Shown: positions 14,134 through 31,244, counted from the first letter of the stretch. The stretch: 64,000 bases of DNA from Tubulanus polymorphus (GCF_964204645.1 NC_134035.1:11451951-11515950), one strand, 5' to 3'. A program made the numbers and translations. The notes: generated by a model not told the origin, from the letters alone.

Positions 14134-17100
14134 TTAACAAAAATGGCGGCAGTTATAACAAGGATTGGTCTGTACGTCAGAGATCTTCTGCGGCATCGGA
14201 ACTCCTTTAGTTTCCGGTAGGGGCAAGACTAACAACGCCGCTAAAAATCCGATACCGCCAAATATTAATCCCGGTATCTGAGTTACATCAGACTGAAAAA
14301 TAAAGAAAACAAACGTTTCACGACACCCTATACCGAAATTGATGCAAAATGTGTTTTGGAAGATTGTCTCGCAATTACTTAAAAACTAATAAAGATAATT
14401 GAAAACTGTAAAAGGTATATAAGACCACATACAAAATGAATTCATTACCGAATAAAGGATCAGTGGGGCAACAATCGAACCAATGCGTGCGCACGTCGAA
14501 GCCACACCCAAAGCCCTGTTCCTGTAATGAAGAAAGGGCATTGACGAGTTAAAGCTGGGCACTTTAACATCGATAAAATGCGCTATAACGCGTTGAGTAT
14601 TTGCTATTTTTAACCCTCCAATCCCTCTGAAAGTTGCAATGTACATTATACTTATTTACCTGAAATTAGTGGGGAATATTTCAATGGTGTGAATGGACAG
14701 TGCACAATAGGCAGCCGCGCTAAAAAACTTTCCTAAAGTGTTCAATGTCATCAAAAGCGGCACAAGGTCAACACTTCCTGAAACACAACGATTATTCATC
14801 AATATTGATTCTCAGTTTCAGGGCCCATTTTTACAGTTGTGACGTGAGATTCGGCTCTACTGTTAAAGCATTAACCGTTATAGAATTTACTAATGATGTT
14901 GAACCAAGAGAACGGATTTGAATATATTGATGATTGAATTGAATTGATCGGTGACCAGTCTTGCCCCGATGTATTGATGACGGTGTATCGATAATTCACA
15001 TCCTCTCAAATACGACGATTGAAATTTATTCGAAAAAAATAAGGATAGAGTGATAGAACTATGATTCAATTACGAAAAAACCGTCAAAATTAACAATTGG
15101 AATTGTCTTACGCCATTTTTGATGACGTATAGTGCAGAACCCCTTAAGATGCATACTATGTATATAACATCATTCTAACGGTTTTTTCCGACGTCTTAAA
15201 ATCGGCGCCTACCAAACTTTTCAGGAACAAGATTAGCCGCCACCAGCGAAACGCCGGTTAGACTGTACGCTATTATCATTGTTGGTCGCCTCCCAAAACT
15301 GAAAAAAAAAACATCGACATTTTGACAAATAACCTTCTACGTAGCGAAACAATATTGTGAGTTTATTTCATTCTCGAATGAAAATTGAGAACGAACATAC
15401 CGGATGAGCATGAAATGGGTGACGAGATAGCTGGGCAACTCGACGACTGCGCTGAGCATGAAATTAACGAACCGATTTCCGACCATCACAGACGTGCCTA
15501 AAATCATACCGTAGTATTGAAAACTATTACAGCACCTACAAATAAAGAACCGTACTCTGCTTTATACACCCGATTGATAGAATGCTGCTATCGTGAATGG
15601 TTATTTCAAACATCAGTAAAACACTTGTAACAATAATGTTTGTCTATTGGAAATGGACAACGTCCGAAGAAAATTCGCTCTCTGATGTGTTGAATGCTGT
15701 GCGCAGGTTTATACACTTTTAGGCGCAGACGTCAAATCCGGTGAATAAAAATGTTACTGTAAACCACGAAGAAAGAAATAACCACGATTAAGCATGTTTT
15801 CATGGCCCAACTATTAATCTTTCCAGTGGGCTTCATGTTCCTGTTGAAAGAATGGCAATTGTGCTATCATAAACACGGGAACATGGGCTATTGTCACAAG
15901 TCCTTAAAGGCAACAAATACATTATCCTTCACTACTCATTTTTATAAATGTTTCACCTCAGACTCTCCTGAACATATATTCACAACTTACCAAATTAATG
16001 ATAGAATTACTAAGTAGGCACTCAATGATCGATGTTTCATAATTTCTAAATAGCCGATATCTTGAGATTTAGCTTTCTTTTTGCAAGAAAACATCCGTTT
16101 TAATACAGCTATGTTTCTGGAAAGCATAAGATTTCTTTTCGTTCGATCATGTCTATGTTCTGAAATTATATTTAAACAGACACGCTTAAAACATTTAACT
16201 TAAATCTGATTAGAATTTCTAAGGTTACTCATCATTTCAATAGAAGAATAGCGTACCATCGTTGATTACTTTATCCTCTTTTGAGAGTAGCGTAATAACG
16301 CTATTTCGTGGGCAAGGAACTTTATTTCGTTTGGACGCTTTTTCAAGAATTCGATTCGCCTCGTCGTGTCGTGAGTTGGCCACGAGCCAGGGGATCGATT
16401 CGTCGTAGACCCTGAAAAATACAAAACACAGAGTTAACCTAAACGTACCGAAAGTGTTATGATAAAAACGTTGAAAAGTATACGAAGAATGGGAAACTCA
16501 GAAGGTCAAAACGGCGATACCATAGTAATACAACCGCTTGAACCTTGTCGATGGTTTAATGGCAGTAACAGTGCAATGCGCTAAGATTTTTAAGAATAAA
16601 AACAAAATAACGAAAGTAAACGGATAATTTTGTTACAGCAAAACTCAAGAAAAAAATTAAGGTATATTTTCATCAAAATAGCATTGACGTTTCATAATGA
16701 AGGAACTTAGATTTGTCTACTGTAGATTCTCTATTTCTAAGGGTTTATTCATATTCATTAGTTCTACTCCCAGCGCACCAACCACGCACGTACCATATAC
16801 CCAGAATGGCGGACGCCAATAAACAGGACGCTAATATTTGAAAATGCTGACATTCACGATTGAATTGGCGAAAGGTCGTTGCTTCGTCGGGAAACATTCG
16901 AACACCAAAACATAGCCACACAAAAAGCTGCCCTGAAGGAGATAAAGAGGAATTTGCGGGGTGAAAATGATAGTTAAACATGATCAAAATCTGAAAGATA
17001 GCCAGTAGCCGGTTGCTTTATATCATTCAAAACATTATTGAATCATCTAAGGTTCTACAACCATTTTAACAACTTAGGAGCTCAGTGTCAGGATGTGTGA

Positions 17101-18722
17101 TATTTTTTTCAATTAAGTTGCAACAACTAAGCAACTTTGCCCACAGACCAGTTGCGCAGTCAAGGTACATCATAGTTCTATAACCAATCTCGCAATCTAA
17201 GACCAGTCTTAATATTATGTCAATATTTGGTCCAACTTGCGTAACTGTATAACTAAGCCCATATGGTTTAGCTGCACATATGTCTTATGTTGTAAGATGA
17301 GCTAAAGAATAAGTTTAGCCTGATTTTTGGTCTTGAAATTAAAGCGTCTCTGCAACTGAACCTTGGTTTTCTCATCGCAATAATTCATACCATGGTGGCT
17401 GTACCGGTGAAGAATCTCGTTATTATGAAGACAACTGGATTTACAACAATTCCTCCGATCAGATGCGACATCGCGGCAACAACTCCTATAAACGACGATT
17501 GAAAGTATTTATAAAAGTGGCTATTCTTGGCAAAACAACCTATACCCCAGTTCTAAAGTCGCTAGTTAGGTCCGAAGCAACGATGAGTATTTATTAATGT
17601 CCAGTTTCTCAAAAATATCCAATATTTCGATGAATGCTGAATGCTTTATTTTACATATAATTTACAGCAAAATGTAGATCGTTCAATATCTTTGTTGATC
17701 CATTTTCTGCTAAATTCATGACACAAATCGGTTCCCGCATAAGTCAAATCGGATTTATTTCAATATATATTTTCTAATAATCGATTTCATCCACTCAGAA
17801 CTTTGTCATTATCCATCAAATACTAAACTATGCTAGAGTCTGAAAACCATGGCTCCACATCGTAATGAAAAAGTACCTGTGACAATCGATGTATATTTAC
17901 GACCGAAGTAATCGGCAAACGGCGAGAAACAAAAACTACCAAACAACACGCCACTGTAGTATACCGTCTGCGCCATTGAATTCATGATCGCCTTGTCGCA
18001 TACCCAGGAAAACTGTTCAAAGAGAAAAAAGGGAAAGTAACGGCCTCGCTTATCCGAAATTGCCAATTTAATCAAAAATACATCGTTTGATTTGAAACAT
18101 ACCTCCTCAATGATTGTGTAATAACCATCGGAATCGTAGGTGTAGCCGTTCTGACACGGAACAGTCGTATTTCTGTTCGTTTGTCCCGGATATTCGTACA
18201 TATTGCATTTATCCATCGACGAAGCGCCGCTGTTCGCGTCGATCACAAACGGAATCGTCTGATTCAACGTGAAGTTCTTACCGTCGACCGCACAGTGATG
18301 TGGTGGGGTCCAGCCTATGGAAGTGTAATTTAAAACTTTACCGCTAAACCGTGAGCTTTGGCAAGTCTGAATCGTTATAGAACAGCATAATTTTAACTCT
18401 ATAGCCTTTTTGCTGTGGTGGCGATTTCTAATCTTTCCATCGAGGGAAATTATGGTTATTAGTATCACGAGCGTATTGAAATGTAAGTTTAGGTAAATAT
18501 AAAACACTGATTCTAATCTAAGCTGTATTATTTCAAATATAATGTGCAGGCGACAGTTTCTGCGAGAGAATAACAATATCTTTAGCATTTACCTTGAAAC
18601 ACTATTCCCAAACTTGAGAATGCCGTCGCGAAACTGGTGCAGAAACCGACCAAGAGCAGATGCATCATTTGCCATCGTCCGTACTTTCCGAGAGATTCTA
18701 ATACTTCGTCGATGTTATCCAT
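14134..18722 (-). pseudogene. SLC22-type transporter, copy B, broken by a 58-nt deletion
   Basis: All twelve exons of the family are present: 18722-18593, 18314-18103, 18012-17877, 17485-17391, 16932-16794, 16411-16257, 16159-15991, 15535-15401, 15298-15213, 14777-14660, 14521-14449 and 14292-14134. Splice sites and frames are intact except in exon 5, which is 139 nt instead of 197 in copies A and C. Aligned to A, a 54-nt block plus 4 nt are missing after the Phe-Ala-Asn-Ser codons. This removes most of one membrane helix and shifts the frame into a TAG a few codons later. Skipping the exon does not rescue the frame (197 nt is not a multiple of 3). No other lesion was seen, so the break is recent, or a polymorphism or assembly error. 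Without it the protein would be nearly identical to copy A. Confidence 0.85.
14915..15195. repeat. Dispersed repeat, copy 3 of 3
   Basis: Intron between exons 9 and 10 of copy B. It is the best match to 2275-2570: GATTGAATTGAATTGA head, CCAGTC core, ACATCCTCTCAAA, then TTACGCCA...GATGACGTA. It is absent at the same place in copy A, so it probably inserted after duplication. Confidence 0.6.
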
Positions 18723-19748
18723 AATAATTTTTTCTTCCATTCTTGTCTTAATCGTAACCCCCGCAGGTCCTCGGTTTTCAAAACTTGTATTTGTATGAAC
18801 TCGGAATCGATTCGAATTCTAAACTTTCGATTGTCTACGCAAGTACAGTGTATTTCTGTTTCTATTCAATGTTTCCGTGCAATCCATTTCATAGTTTCAG
18901 CCCTCGTGAAATATTCCGAGTTGATCGAAGTATATATAGAATTAAGGTGCGACATTTTTTTTTGTTCTATGACCTAAGTTAGTGCATATAGGTAATGGTA
19001 ACATAATGGGTTATTAAGAAATAATACCCGACCCTATTTAGTTTGACGGCCATTATCATGTACATCATGCTATTCGAATATCTAAAGCGACACTTAGCCG
19101 TTTTGAGGACAGAAAAAAAATTCGTCGCAAAAATCTATTGAAACGAATATATTGAAAGTCCTGTTTCCCTGCATGAATTTTAAAAGGATGTTCTGTAGCA
19201 ATCCGGACTCGACGTTCGGCGCCATGTGGAAAACAGGATTGATATGTTCGTCATGGTCACGGCTATAGTCACGGTCATACTCGCATTCATGTTGGATGCG
19301 CTCTCACGAGCGTTGAAATCCACTAATCCACCCTCCATAGGATTTATGCAAAACCAAAAAACTGAACTATCTATTACGTATAAAGTTTGAGCATGAACGT
19401 ATTTTGGTTTGCTCTGCTCTCGTCTGTTTTTGTCTGGTTGTCACTGACCAGTTAATGAGGTCAGTCCACGTGACATATGTTTACAAACAAATTCGATGTT
19501 ATGGTGAATGGACACATTTCTCAGGTTCGTTCAGTAAAAAGCGTCACTTGCAAAAATGGCGGCGTCAGTCATACGTGTAGTTCAGTAAATGGACACTATT
19601 CGGGTAGATATTATCCAAAACGGCATCCAAAATGGAGCAGTTTTTATCTTATTTCAAATCCCCCTACCCGATCGATGAAGAAACTTTATCTCTACGCATT
19701 TTAAAACTTTATTTCCGACAGAATCAGTGATTTTGAAAGCAACAATGA
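18723..19748. other. Spacer between SLC22 copies B and C
   Basis: This is the 5' flank of copy B and the 3' UTR of copy C. Apart from a poly(A) signal for copy C I see no gene or strong repeat. Confidence 0.6.
19708..19713 (-). terminator. Poly(A) signal of SLC22 copy C
   Basis: AATAAA on the minus strand, 36 nt past the stop codon at 19749-19751. Confidence 0.6.
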
Positions 19749-24222
<4,474 letters not shown>

Positions 24223-24690
24223 AACCTTTTCTCATCTATAAATCATTGATAATCAATTTAGGTTGTTAATTAGGAAAGCATTGTCATAAGATTATGTCAA
24301 GGAGTTTCAAAAACCATACTCGCAGGTACAATGCGAGTGTGACAAGTTCTTACCAGATGAGTTTCCAATATAAAAAAAATTCCTCACAGGTCCTACGTGA
24401 AGCAAATGATGCCACGCACATAAGTTTATGTCGATGCAAATGACGCACATATATGAACACAGCATGACACAGGATACATATGTAATTCTATAATCAATGA
24501 ATGACTGATCAGACTGAAGATGATTATTTTTGTAGTTTCTACAGTTAAATACAGTCCTCAATGACGTCGGATGATGACGTCACTATCGTGATCATGACGG
24601 TAGGAGAAATCGAAAGGCATCATGTAAGTATTTATTCAGAGTGAAGTCTTTCAGTGATTTTAATTTGAATACAGTCACGCACTATGGATC

Positions 24691-24790
24691 CAGTTCCACA
24701 GTCATGATTTAGAGTTAACTCCGAGTTAAAATCAGTTTATTCTCAATGAGTTAACTATGAGTTGAATTTTAACTCACAACTGTGGAACTG
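24691..24790. repeat. Foldback MITE (CAGTTCCACAGT termini)
   Basis: It begins CAGTTCCACAGTCATGATTT and ends with the reverse complement, ACAACTGTGGAACTG; both arms continue into GAGTTAA-type sequence. Similar half-elements lie near 25077 and 46803, and a diverged full copy lies at 63760-63867. Confidence 0.75.
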
Positions 24791-25763
24791 CCTCCTGAAG
24801 AAAAGCATTTCTATCTTACCGAATTAATTTGGTAACGCCTCTGAATGAAACAGAATTTTCGCTATGTTTTAGAGACAAACTCACTCCACGAAGCGTTGCC
24901 CCAACGGTTCCGTTTATAAACAAAGCACTTTCAGATTACCACGAAAAGTTCAGGAAAGTTCTTCATCCAAAATTAAAACGTATAATTCATCACACGGACG
25001 ATCACTTTTATTCATCTATATCCTAAAGCATTACAATTACCAATGCAAATAAGAGGATTTATCATCTATGTTTAACCCAGTTCCATAGTTCTGTGTTAAT
25101 AGATGACTGTAGAGCTTAAACATTCAATATTCATTGAAATGAAGAAATTTTTAACTCTTTTGAGTAAAATTACGGACACTAATTAGGCTTTGTCTAGGCG
25201 GAACCCGTTAATCCGTGTTCCGCTCAGGCCTAACATGTACCCGATTAATAACGATAATTAGTCGGATGATTTTACTAATTCGTAAATAGTATGATAAATA
25301 AATGTATGACTGGGTTACTTACATTATAGTGGAATGGATGATGTATCACCGAGCTGCTTAGGATAATTACGACTACAACAACGTAATATGAATTCGTCTA
25401 CAACTATGAAAAAAATATCTCAGTTTCTAATTTTCACCGAACAATGAAATAAAACGAATGCATTTACGAGGTTTACCCCGTCCAATAGAAACATACAAAA
25501 CGCATTGAAATACGGTGTCAGTTGCCTTGCCTAGGTCGCGCGTATATTTTTTTCAGAAATCGCAGCACAAAGGATTAAATATCAATACATGCAAAAATTG
25601 GTGCAAATAATGGGCAATAGATAACCGCACGTGTTACTTTAAAAAAAACAACATTTAAACAATCTTTCCAAATGCGAAAATTATCTCCATTTACGTACTT
25701 ATAGGCAAATTGGTAAAATCCGTTGAATTTTGAATCGTAAATAGTGCATTCGAATATATGCGA

Positions 25764-25875
25764 ACTATTTATTTGACGCACGAACTTTCGCTACTAATGT
25801 ATAGAAGCCTCATCGGGTGAATGAGTGACGAAGCTTCTATACATTAGTAGAGAAAGCTCGTGCGTCAAAATAGTT
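25764..25875. repeat. Short palindromic element
   Basis: The left arm 25764-25808 (with TTGACGCACGAACTTTCG and CTACTAATGTATAGAAGC) pairs with the right arm 25833-25875 (GCTTCTATACATTAGTAG, then CTCGTGCGTCAA) around a 24-nt loop. Confidence 0.85.
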
Positions 25876-25887
25876 AACCTATATAGT

Positions 25888-26217
25888 CAGGGGCGGATAC
25901 AGGATTTTATAAAGGGGGTGGCTGTTGTAGGTTTAGTAATGTACGAGCGGGGGATGGGCCCAACGCATGCGATGCCCAACGCATGCGAATTTTCGCGAAT
26001 TTCCATTGTTTAAAGTTGACCCATGGGCCCATACGACTAGGCTACTGTCTGGGTTCCAGACCAGAGAATTTTGAAAAATAATTTGAACAGAGACGCGTTC
26101 AGGGCCATTCTCACGAATGAAGAAATTATGAATCAAGAAAATATAGGTGTTTAAAATTTTCTTTTTTTTTGGGGGGGGGGCTAGCCACCTCGTGCACCCC
26201 CCCTGTATCCGCCCCTG
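25888..26217. mobile_element. 330-bp non-autonomous TIR element, CAGGGGCGGATACAG ends
   Basis: The ends CAGGGGCGGATACAGG and CTGTATCCGCCCCTG are inverted copies. The flanking pentamer ATAGT occurs directly before 25888 and directly after 26217, consistent with a target-site duplication. The interior has no transposase and includes a T9-G10 run. CAGGGGCGG-type ends occur on hAT-like MITEs, but those usually duplicate 8 bp, so the superfamily is uncertain. Confidence 0.8.
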
Positions 26218-26238
26218 ATAGTACTACTCGTCTCGTTA

Positions 26239-26244
26239 TTTATT
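26239..26244 (-). terminator. Poly(A) signal of the GPCR gene
   Basis: AATAAA on the minus strand, about 86 nt past the stop at 26330-26332 and just beyond the TIR element in + coordinates. Confidence 0.5.
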
Positions 26245-26329
26245 CGCTATATACTCTATGAATACATTTAAATAAAGGCTAACGTGGTTGGGATGCAGGG
26301 AGGAATGGTGGTGTTGTCATTAACCGCCT

Positions 26330-29265
26330 TTAATCGCCGCTGTCTTGGCTCGAAATTCGGGATACCTTCGTCGATGAGCTACGAATGCTATCCGACCTGG
26401 CGGGCGTGCCGCAGAACGGGAAAATTACGCGAACCATGTCGCGGAAACGCTTTCCAGAGACGCAGTACAAAAAGAAGTTGATGGCAAAATTTATCTGATA
26501 GAAGAAGAAGCAAAACGCCCGAATCCATTTCAACGTGAACCTTGTTTCCATGAAGGCTACGTAGTCGATCAGGGCCTGGCCGTCGGTGGCGACTGGTTTC
26601 TTGTAGGTGGCATTGTAGAACAACTCAACCGACTGTGTGATACCGAGCGGTAGGATCAAAATAAGATACGTGGTCGACACGAGAAGAAGAACTTTCGTGA
26701 TCCTGGTCTGCGATTTGCCTGGTATTGTCTTCTTGGCGTTATTCGAGGAGGCAGCGGTCATCGCTTGTTGGGCGTTTGCACTTTTCTTCAGTGAAATCAA
26801 GATGATACTGTTAAGAATGATGATGATCACACACGGCGTCCACGTGTTGACGGCTACGTACAAATAAATGATTTCCGGTATTGACGAGCGACTCGTACGA
26901 CAGGCCTTGTACCCGAAGACGCTATCGCCCTCGAACCCTGTCACGAAGATCTTGTGGCAAGCGACGACGACTATGACTATTGTGACGATGACGATTATCT
27001 TCCTGGCTTTCGACACTGTACACAACGTTTGCACTTTGAGCGGTCTCAGGACGGCTATGGCGCGCTCGATGGTCATGCATACGATCATCCAAACGCTGAG
27101 AATGTTGAAAATCTCCACCCCGACCGAGTGTACTTTGCAAAGCGTCTCGGATTCTTGAAAAGCTTTGTTGATCGTGTCCGGGTTCTGTCCGCGAAGTACG
27201 CCGACCAAAAAGTTGAACAGCAGCGAGCAGGTGTCGTAAATGGCCAGGGCGGCTAGATAGTTGTTAGCGGACACCTTCCGCATAAGCGGATTCAGAAGGA
27301 CGATTAGTGCCAAGATGTTGCAGACGACACCGACCACGACGATCAGTACGGTGCCGTAGTGCAGTAGGAATTTGACGGCGTTGACGAAAGGTTTGAACGA
27401 TTTCCAGAATTTCAGTAATTGACACGGCCACTCTGCCCGTACGTCGGCAGTAATCGGAACGGAATTCAGTTCATCAACTATTTCGAAGGTTACGCTGCAA
27501 TTCGACCTGAAAATATAACCATGCGTCTTTTGCATTTTCGAATAACCTAAGCACTTTTTTCTTTGCAACCCCATTCAAAGAAGACTTTTGGGCAATCATT
27601 CAACATAGTGTAAAATGGATTAAAAATCGACTTTTTAGTTCAGCTGCATATCTAGCTGTGCTGGTCCTTTACGACCTATTTATACATAGGTATAAACATG
27701 CACATGTACTACTACCCGTTTTTGGTCGGGCCAAACAGGCTAGGGCCCATTTTGGCACCCGTGTTGAACAGTTGTTCCGGGTCAAATTTGGTCCGGGCCA
27801 AATTTGACCTTGGCAAAAAACGCTCGTGTTATTCGCGGCTATAATTTGGCATTTTGGAGCAAATTATTGAATTCTCTGTTTGTTAGAAATTCTGTTAATT
27901 CGACCGATCATCGGACTATATCTGATGTACTTCGATAAGAGGGATTATTTCCTATAGTGCAATATCAAGACGAGTCTAAGATTAGTTTAAGTACTTACCA
28001 GTCACGAGACATCGTTCGAGGTTGTTTTGACGGTTGGCTCCTCGTGGTCGCTTCCGACGCGTCCGTGAATCCATCATTAGTCGTATTCTGAAATGACAAT
28101 CAAGATATATGTTTACAAACATGGATTTCGATTTTAGACATAGATAAATAAACATGGCTTGCTCTGCGTGGTAATTTCCGTTTCTTCGCGGCGAAGAAAC
28201 GAAACAAATCAACCATTTATATAAACATTAGTGGATAAGCAGTTAATGTTTACCTTTACCAGTGGTAAGATTGAGTTGTACTGTTTGCCATGCTTTAGTT
28301 GGCATGGAACGTTTAATGCGCTGAATGTTTTTTTCTTTACTCGGCCCGAATCAGCCACCATAATATGAAATAAGATAAAATCCCACTATTTACAAATTAA
28401 AAGAATTTAAAAACAAGAATTTATTTATTAAATCTAAAATATTTAAAAGACACGACGTTTCGATCTCACCCTAGAGATCAACGTCACCTGACGATGATCT
28501 CTAGGGTGAGATCGAAACGTCGTGTCTTTTAAATATTTTAGATTTAATAAATAAATTCTTGTTTTTAAATTCTTTTAATCTGTAAATAGTGGGATTTTAT
28601 CTTATTATCCGTTCACCACGTTTGAGTGTGGTTATCGTTCTATAATATGAAATGTTTGTTATTTTCAGATTTCTAGTAACACATCTGTTTCACGCAAAGC
28701 TCCATTCATTCAAGTGTCATTAGACGTTTTTTGATACGGGGTCTTCATCTTGTAAAGAAGCGTGCTTCAAATCTCGGTGAAAACTAATTCGCCCGGAAGA
28801 AGTTTCTAATATAAAATTTATATTTTCTTCATGTTCCCTGGACGTTTGCCTGGCATTGAAATTGTTAACAAACTGTCCAATACAAATATCAAAATAATGA
28901 ATTCACACAATTTCAAATAACGGAAAAGAGAGTAGCAAGGAGACTGAGTTCTATATGAGCTATTTATCAAACATGCTTTGAAGATGGCTCATAAAATTGA
29001 ATCGAACGACACGTCACTTACTCTCTTAGTTTACCTCCAAAATTCCGTTTATTTTTCTTCAATTGAATAATCGACTAATAGACTCTTTTCTATGAAAACT
29101 GACTAATATGTTGTGTCTGAATAATGTATTATCAAAGATAAATCTTATGAATCTTACCGCATTTTCATCTGCGCTTTTCGTTGAAATAGTCGAGGTTTCG
29201 GCCATTATGCCCACGAAAGTAGCTAATAATAGCAACATAAACACGGCTAATCCTCTGGACTTCAT
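26330..29265 (-). CDS. Class A (rhodopsin-like) GPCR, probable neuropeptide receptor
   Basis: Seven-pass receptor of 457 aa. Exons are 29265-29158 (ATG, cleavable signal peptide: MKSRGLAVFMLLLLATFVG), 28087-27999 (Ser/Thr-rich ectodomain with an NTT glycosylation site) and 27506-26330 (all seven helices). Phases 0 and 2 agree. Hallmarks: TM1 GVVCN, TM2 LAIYD, the TM3 Cys in ETLCKV, TIERAIAVLRPL in place of DRY, a Pro in TM5 (WTPCV), LILILPLGI in TM6 without CWxP, and TM7 NFAINFFLYCVSGKRFR in place of NPxxY. The tail is Ser-rich (phosphorylation/arrestin type) and ends SQDSGD. The helices and the CTVSKAR loop resemble invertebrate FMRFamide- or TRH-receptor-like orphans. The ligand cannot be deduced. 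A start inside the large exon is possible in principle, but the splice phases and signal peptide favour the three-exon model. Confidence 0.92.
27728..27860. repeat. GGCC-AAATT dispersed repeat, copy 1
   Basis: It contains GTCAAATTTGGTCCGGGCCA and CGCGGCTATAATTTGGCATT, in a GPCR intron. The same words recur at 32640-32885, 46945-47105 and 60585-60905. Confidence 0.55.
28369..28606. repeat. Near-perfect 238-bp palindrome
   Basis: Arms of about 118 nt run from AATAAGATAAAATCCCAC (28369) to its reverse complement ending at 28606. They meet at an ACGTCA-CC-TGACGA centre. I find about one internal mismatch (AAATTAAAAG against AGATTAAAAG) plus a base or two at the centre. It lies in the GPCR intron between exons 1 and 2. 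It is probably a young foldback transposon or the relic of an inverted duplication; a long-hairpin RNA source is possible. Confidence 0.9.
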
Positions 29266-31244
29266 TTCCGGTTGTGAGATGGATTAGATCTTAGAGATGC
29301 GCGTGCGTCTAGGAAGGTGGACGTCGCGAGAGTGCGGCTGTAATTGATGGACGGTTTGCTTTTATTCTCGGTTTCACCCAATTTCAGTTGGATTCACTCA
29401 ACCAAGTGATAACACGATGTTAAATGAAACGCCATTCATCTTTGGTACACGCGGTATTATTGGTATTATTGTTTTAATTAGGTGTGATATCGCCCATCGA
29501 TGGCGAATTCATCCTCGTATCTCTTGAATTATCACGCTCAATGTTCCGCTAATGAACGTATCAAAATAGGCTTCTGCTCGATATTGTCATCCGTGGACCG
29601 AGCAGCGACCGAGGGCCGGAATCATAGACGCAGAGATTTCAAAACTTCGATAAGCTCTGAAATCTAGAAGTTGTGAAATCTATCCCACACCCATTTGTCC
29701 CATCTTACGTTGAAATTCGCAGATTGAAAAAGTGATATTTGCTCGTTCAATACATTCAACCTCCGATAAACCGCCGATAAGTGATTTAGGATGTTGGCGG
29801 TGTAGAGTATAATGGCGGTAATGTCGTAGGTTCATTTTGGTTAATAGTCTCAAGGCAAAATACCGGATGGGGATGGTTTATCAGGGATTGGTATATCGGG
29901 GTTGGCTGAATTCATTCACATGGATACATCTTCCTATTGGTATAATGACCACACTCAAACTTGGAGAACAGATAATAAGATTAAAACCCACTATATACAG
30001 ATTTAAAAAGATACCTGATAATGATCTCTACTGAGGGTTTGGAACGTTGGGTCTTTTCAATTCTTGATTAAACAAATTCTTGATTTTAAACTTTTAAGTC
30101 TATATATACTGGGTTTGTACCTTGTTTTCCTATTTCGCTGCACAGTGATGTCTAGGTAGTGAAACTGTAAACACGACTCCGGTATCCGTTAAAAGAGGTG
30201 ACGTCAGACCCCGAAAAGCTTGCGAGAATGGAAGCTCGCATAAACCAGGATCAGGTCATCCAACTGTGACGTCAAGAATACAACAATAAATTTTGAAAAC
30301 ACGATTTGCTACTTTTGGGAACAAACGATTTATTCAATATTTTTCTCGGATGTTTTTCACTTACAATGTAGCACCAATGAATTTTCAGTATGTACTATGT
30401 AACGATAATTAGCAAGAGGCTAGTTACAGTGTCGTATAGTCAAATCACGTAATAACGATTCAATGTAATTACCAGTAATCCAGCAGTAATTACACTACTA
30501 CTGATAGTCGCAGCACCGATGTCGCTACATTTACGGGATTTTACGATTACGTTTGATTACGCCTTTTTCGCGCTGTCGAACAGCGAGGTGATAAGAGATG
30601 CATAGCCACTGCGCTCTGAGAACATTGCGCGTCGGATCTACAGTTATCATGTTAACTTGTCCTTTTTTCAATCGAATATTTCACTGTCTAAAATATGTTT
30701 TGCTATGAGAGAAATACATTGGGCGTTTTTTTTGTAATGTGTTTAGTTGGACGCAACAGCGCCATGGGAAACATCCTACCCGGCAGGGATTACAACCTGA
30801 TGGCATCAATAAACCCAGCCACACTACACCGGTTGCACAGGTGCATGGCAGCGCAGGTTTGCCGCACGAAAACTTTGCCAGATCAGATTGCCCATCGCTG
30901 AGGCAAATTTCCTGGATAAACTATAAATGGAGAAATCTGGGCGTAAATAAAACAGGATTTTCTGATTGGCTAATGATAACAAAATCTAAGCTGCGTGGCA
31001 GGGTTTCGTACTTTGGCGAGGTTTAAATCCCTACCGGATGATGGGTAATATTTCGATGGCCCTTATCAGCCACCATACAAACCTACTTACCATACTGCCA
31101 ACATGGCCACAAAATCATCATTATCTTATCTATGTTCTTATCAAACATATACTAATAATATCATAACAACGGACTGGTATTGATGTACTGACGATGGTCG
31201 CATTTCGGCTTCTAATGGTTAATGGCTTTAAGAAATCGACGACG
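29266..31244. other. Spacer between GPCR 5' end and the EAAT-like gene 3' end
   Basis: The GPCR promoter should lie in the first few hundred bases. One foldback with tRNA-like arms is at 30765-31050. No coding exon or convincing poly(A) signal for the EAAT-like gene was found. Confidence 0.55.
30765..31050. mobile_element. Foldback element with tRNA-like arms, copy 1
   Basis: Left arm CGGCAGGGATTACAACCTGA and right arm TTTAAATCCCTACCGGATGA are diverged inverted copies. The middle matches 43805-44168, including CAGATTGCCC, GAGGCAAATTTC, CTATAAATGG, and AAAACAGGATTTTCTGATTGG. It is SINE-like in the arms but inverted as a whole. Confidence 0.7.

Larger units (their letters stand above)
24223..26329. 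other. Intergenic between SLC22 copy C and the GPCR gene
   Basis: It contains at least three foldback or TIR elements (24691-24790, 25764-25875, 25888-26217) and the 3' UTR of the GPCR. An ATG-less 65-codon frame (24829-25026) resembles nothing I know and has no splice context. Confidence 0.6.

Noticed and set aside
24829-25026. 65-codon frame in the intergenic stretch
   Set aside because: Begins with a non-ATG codon, no homology and no flanking splice signals.
26954-27256. Antisense frames across the GPCR exon
   Set aside because: Shadows of a strongly conserved coding exon on the minus strand.
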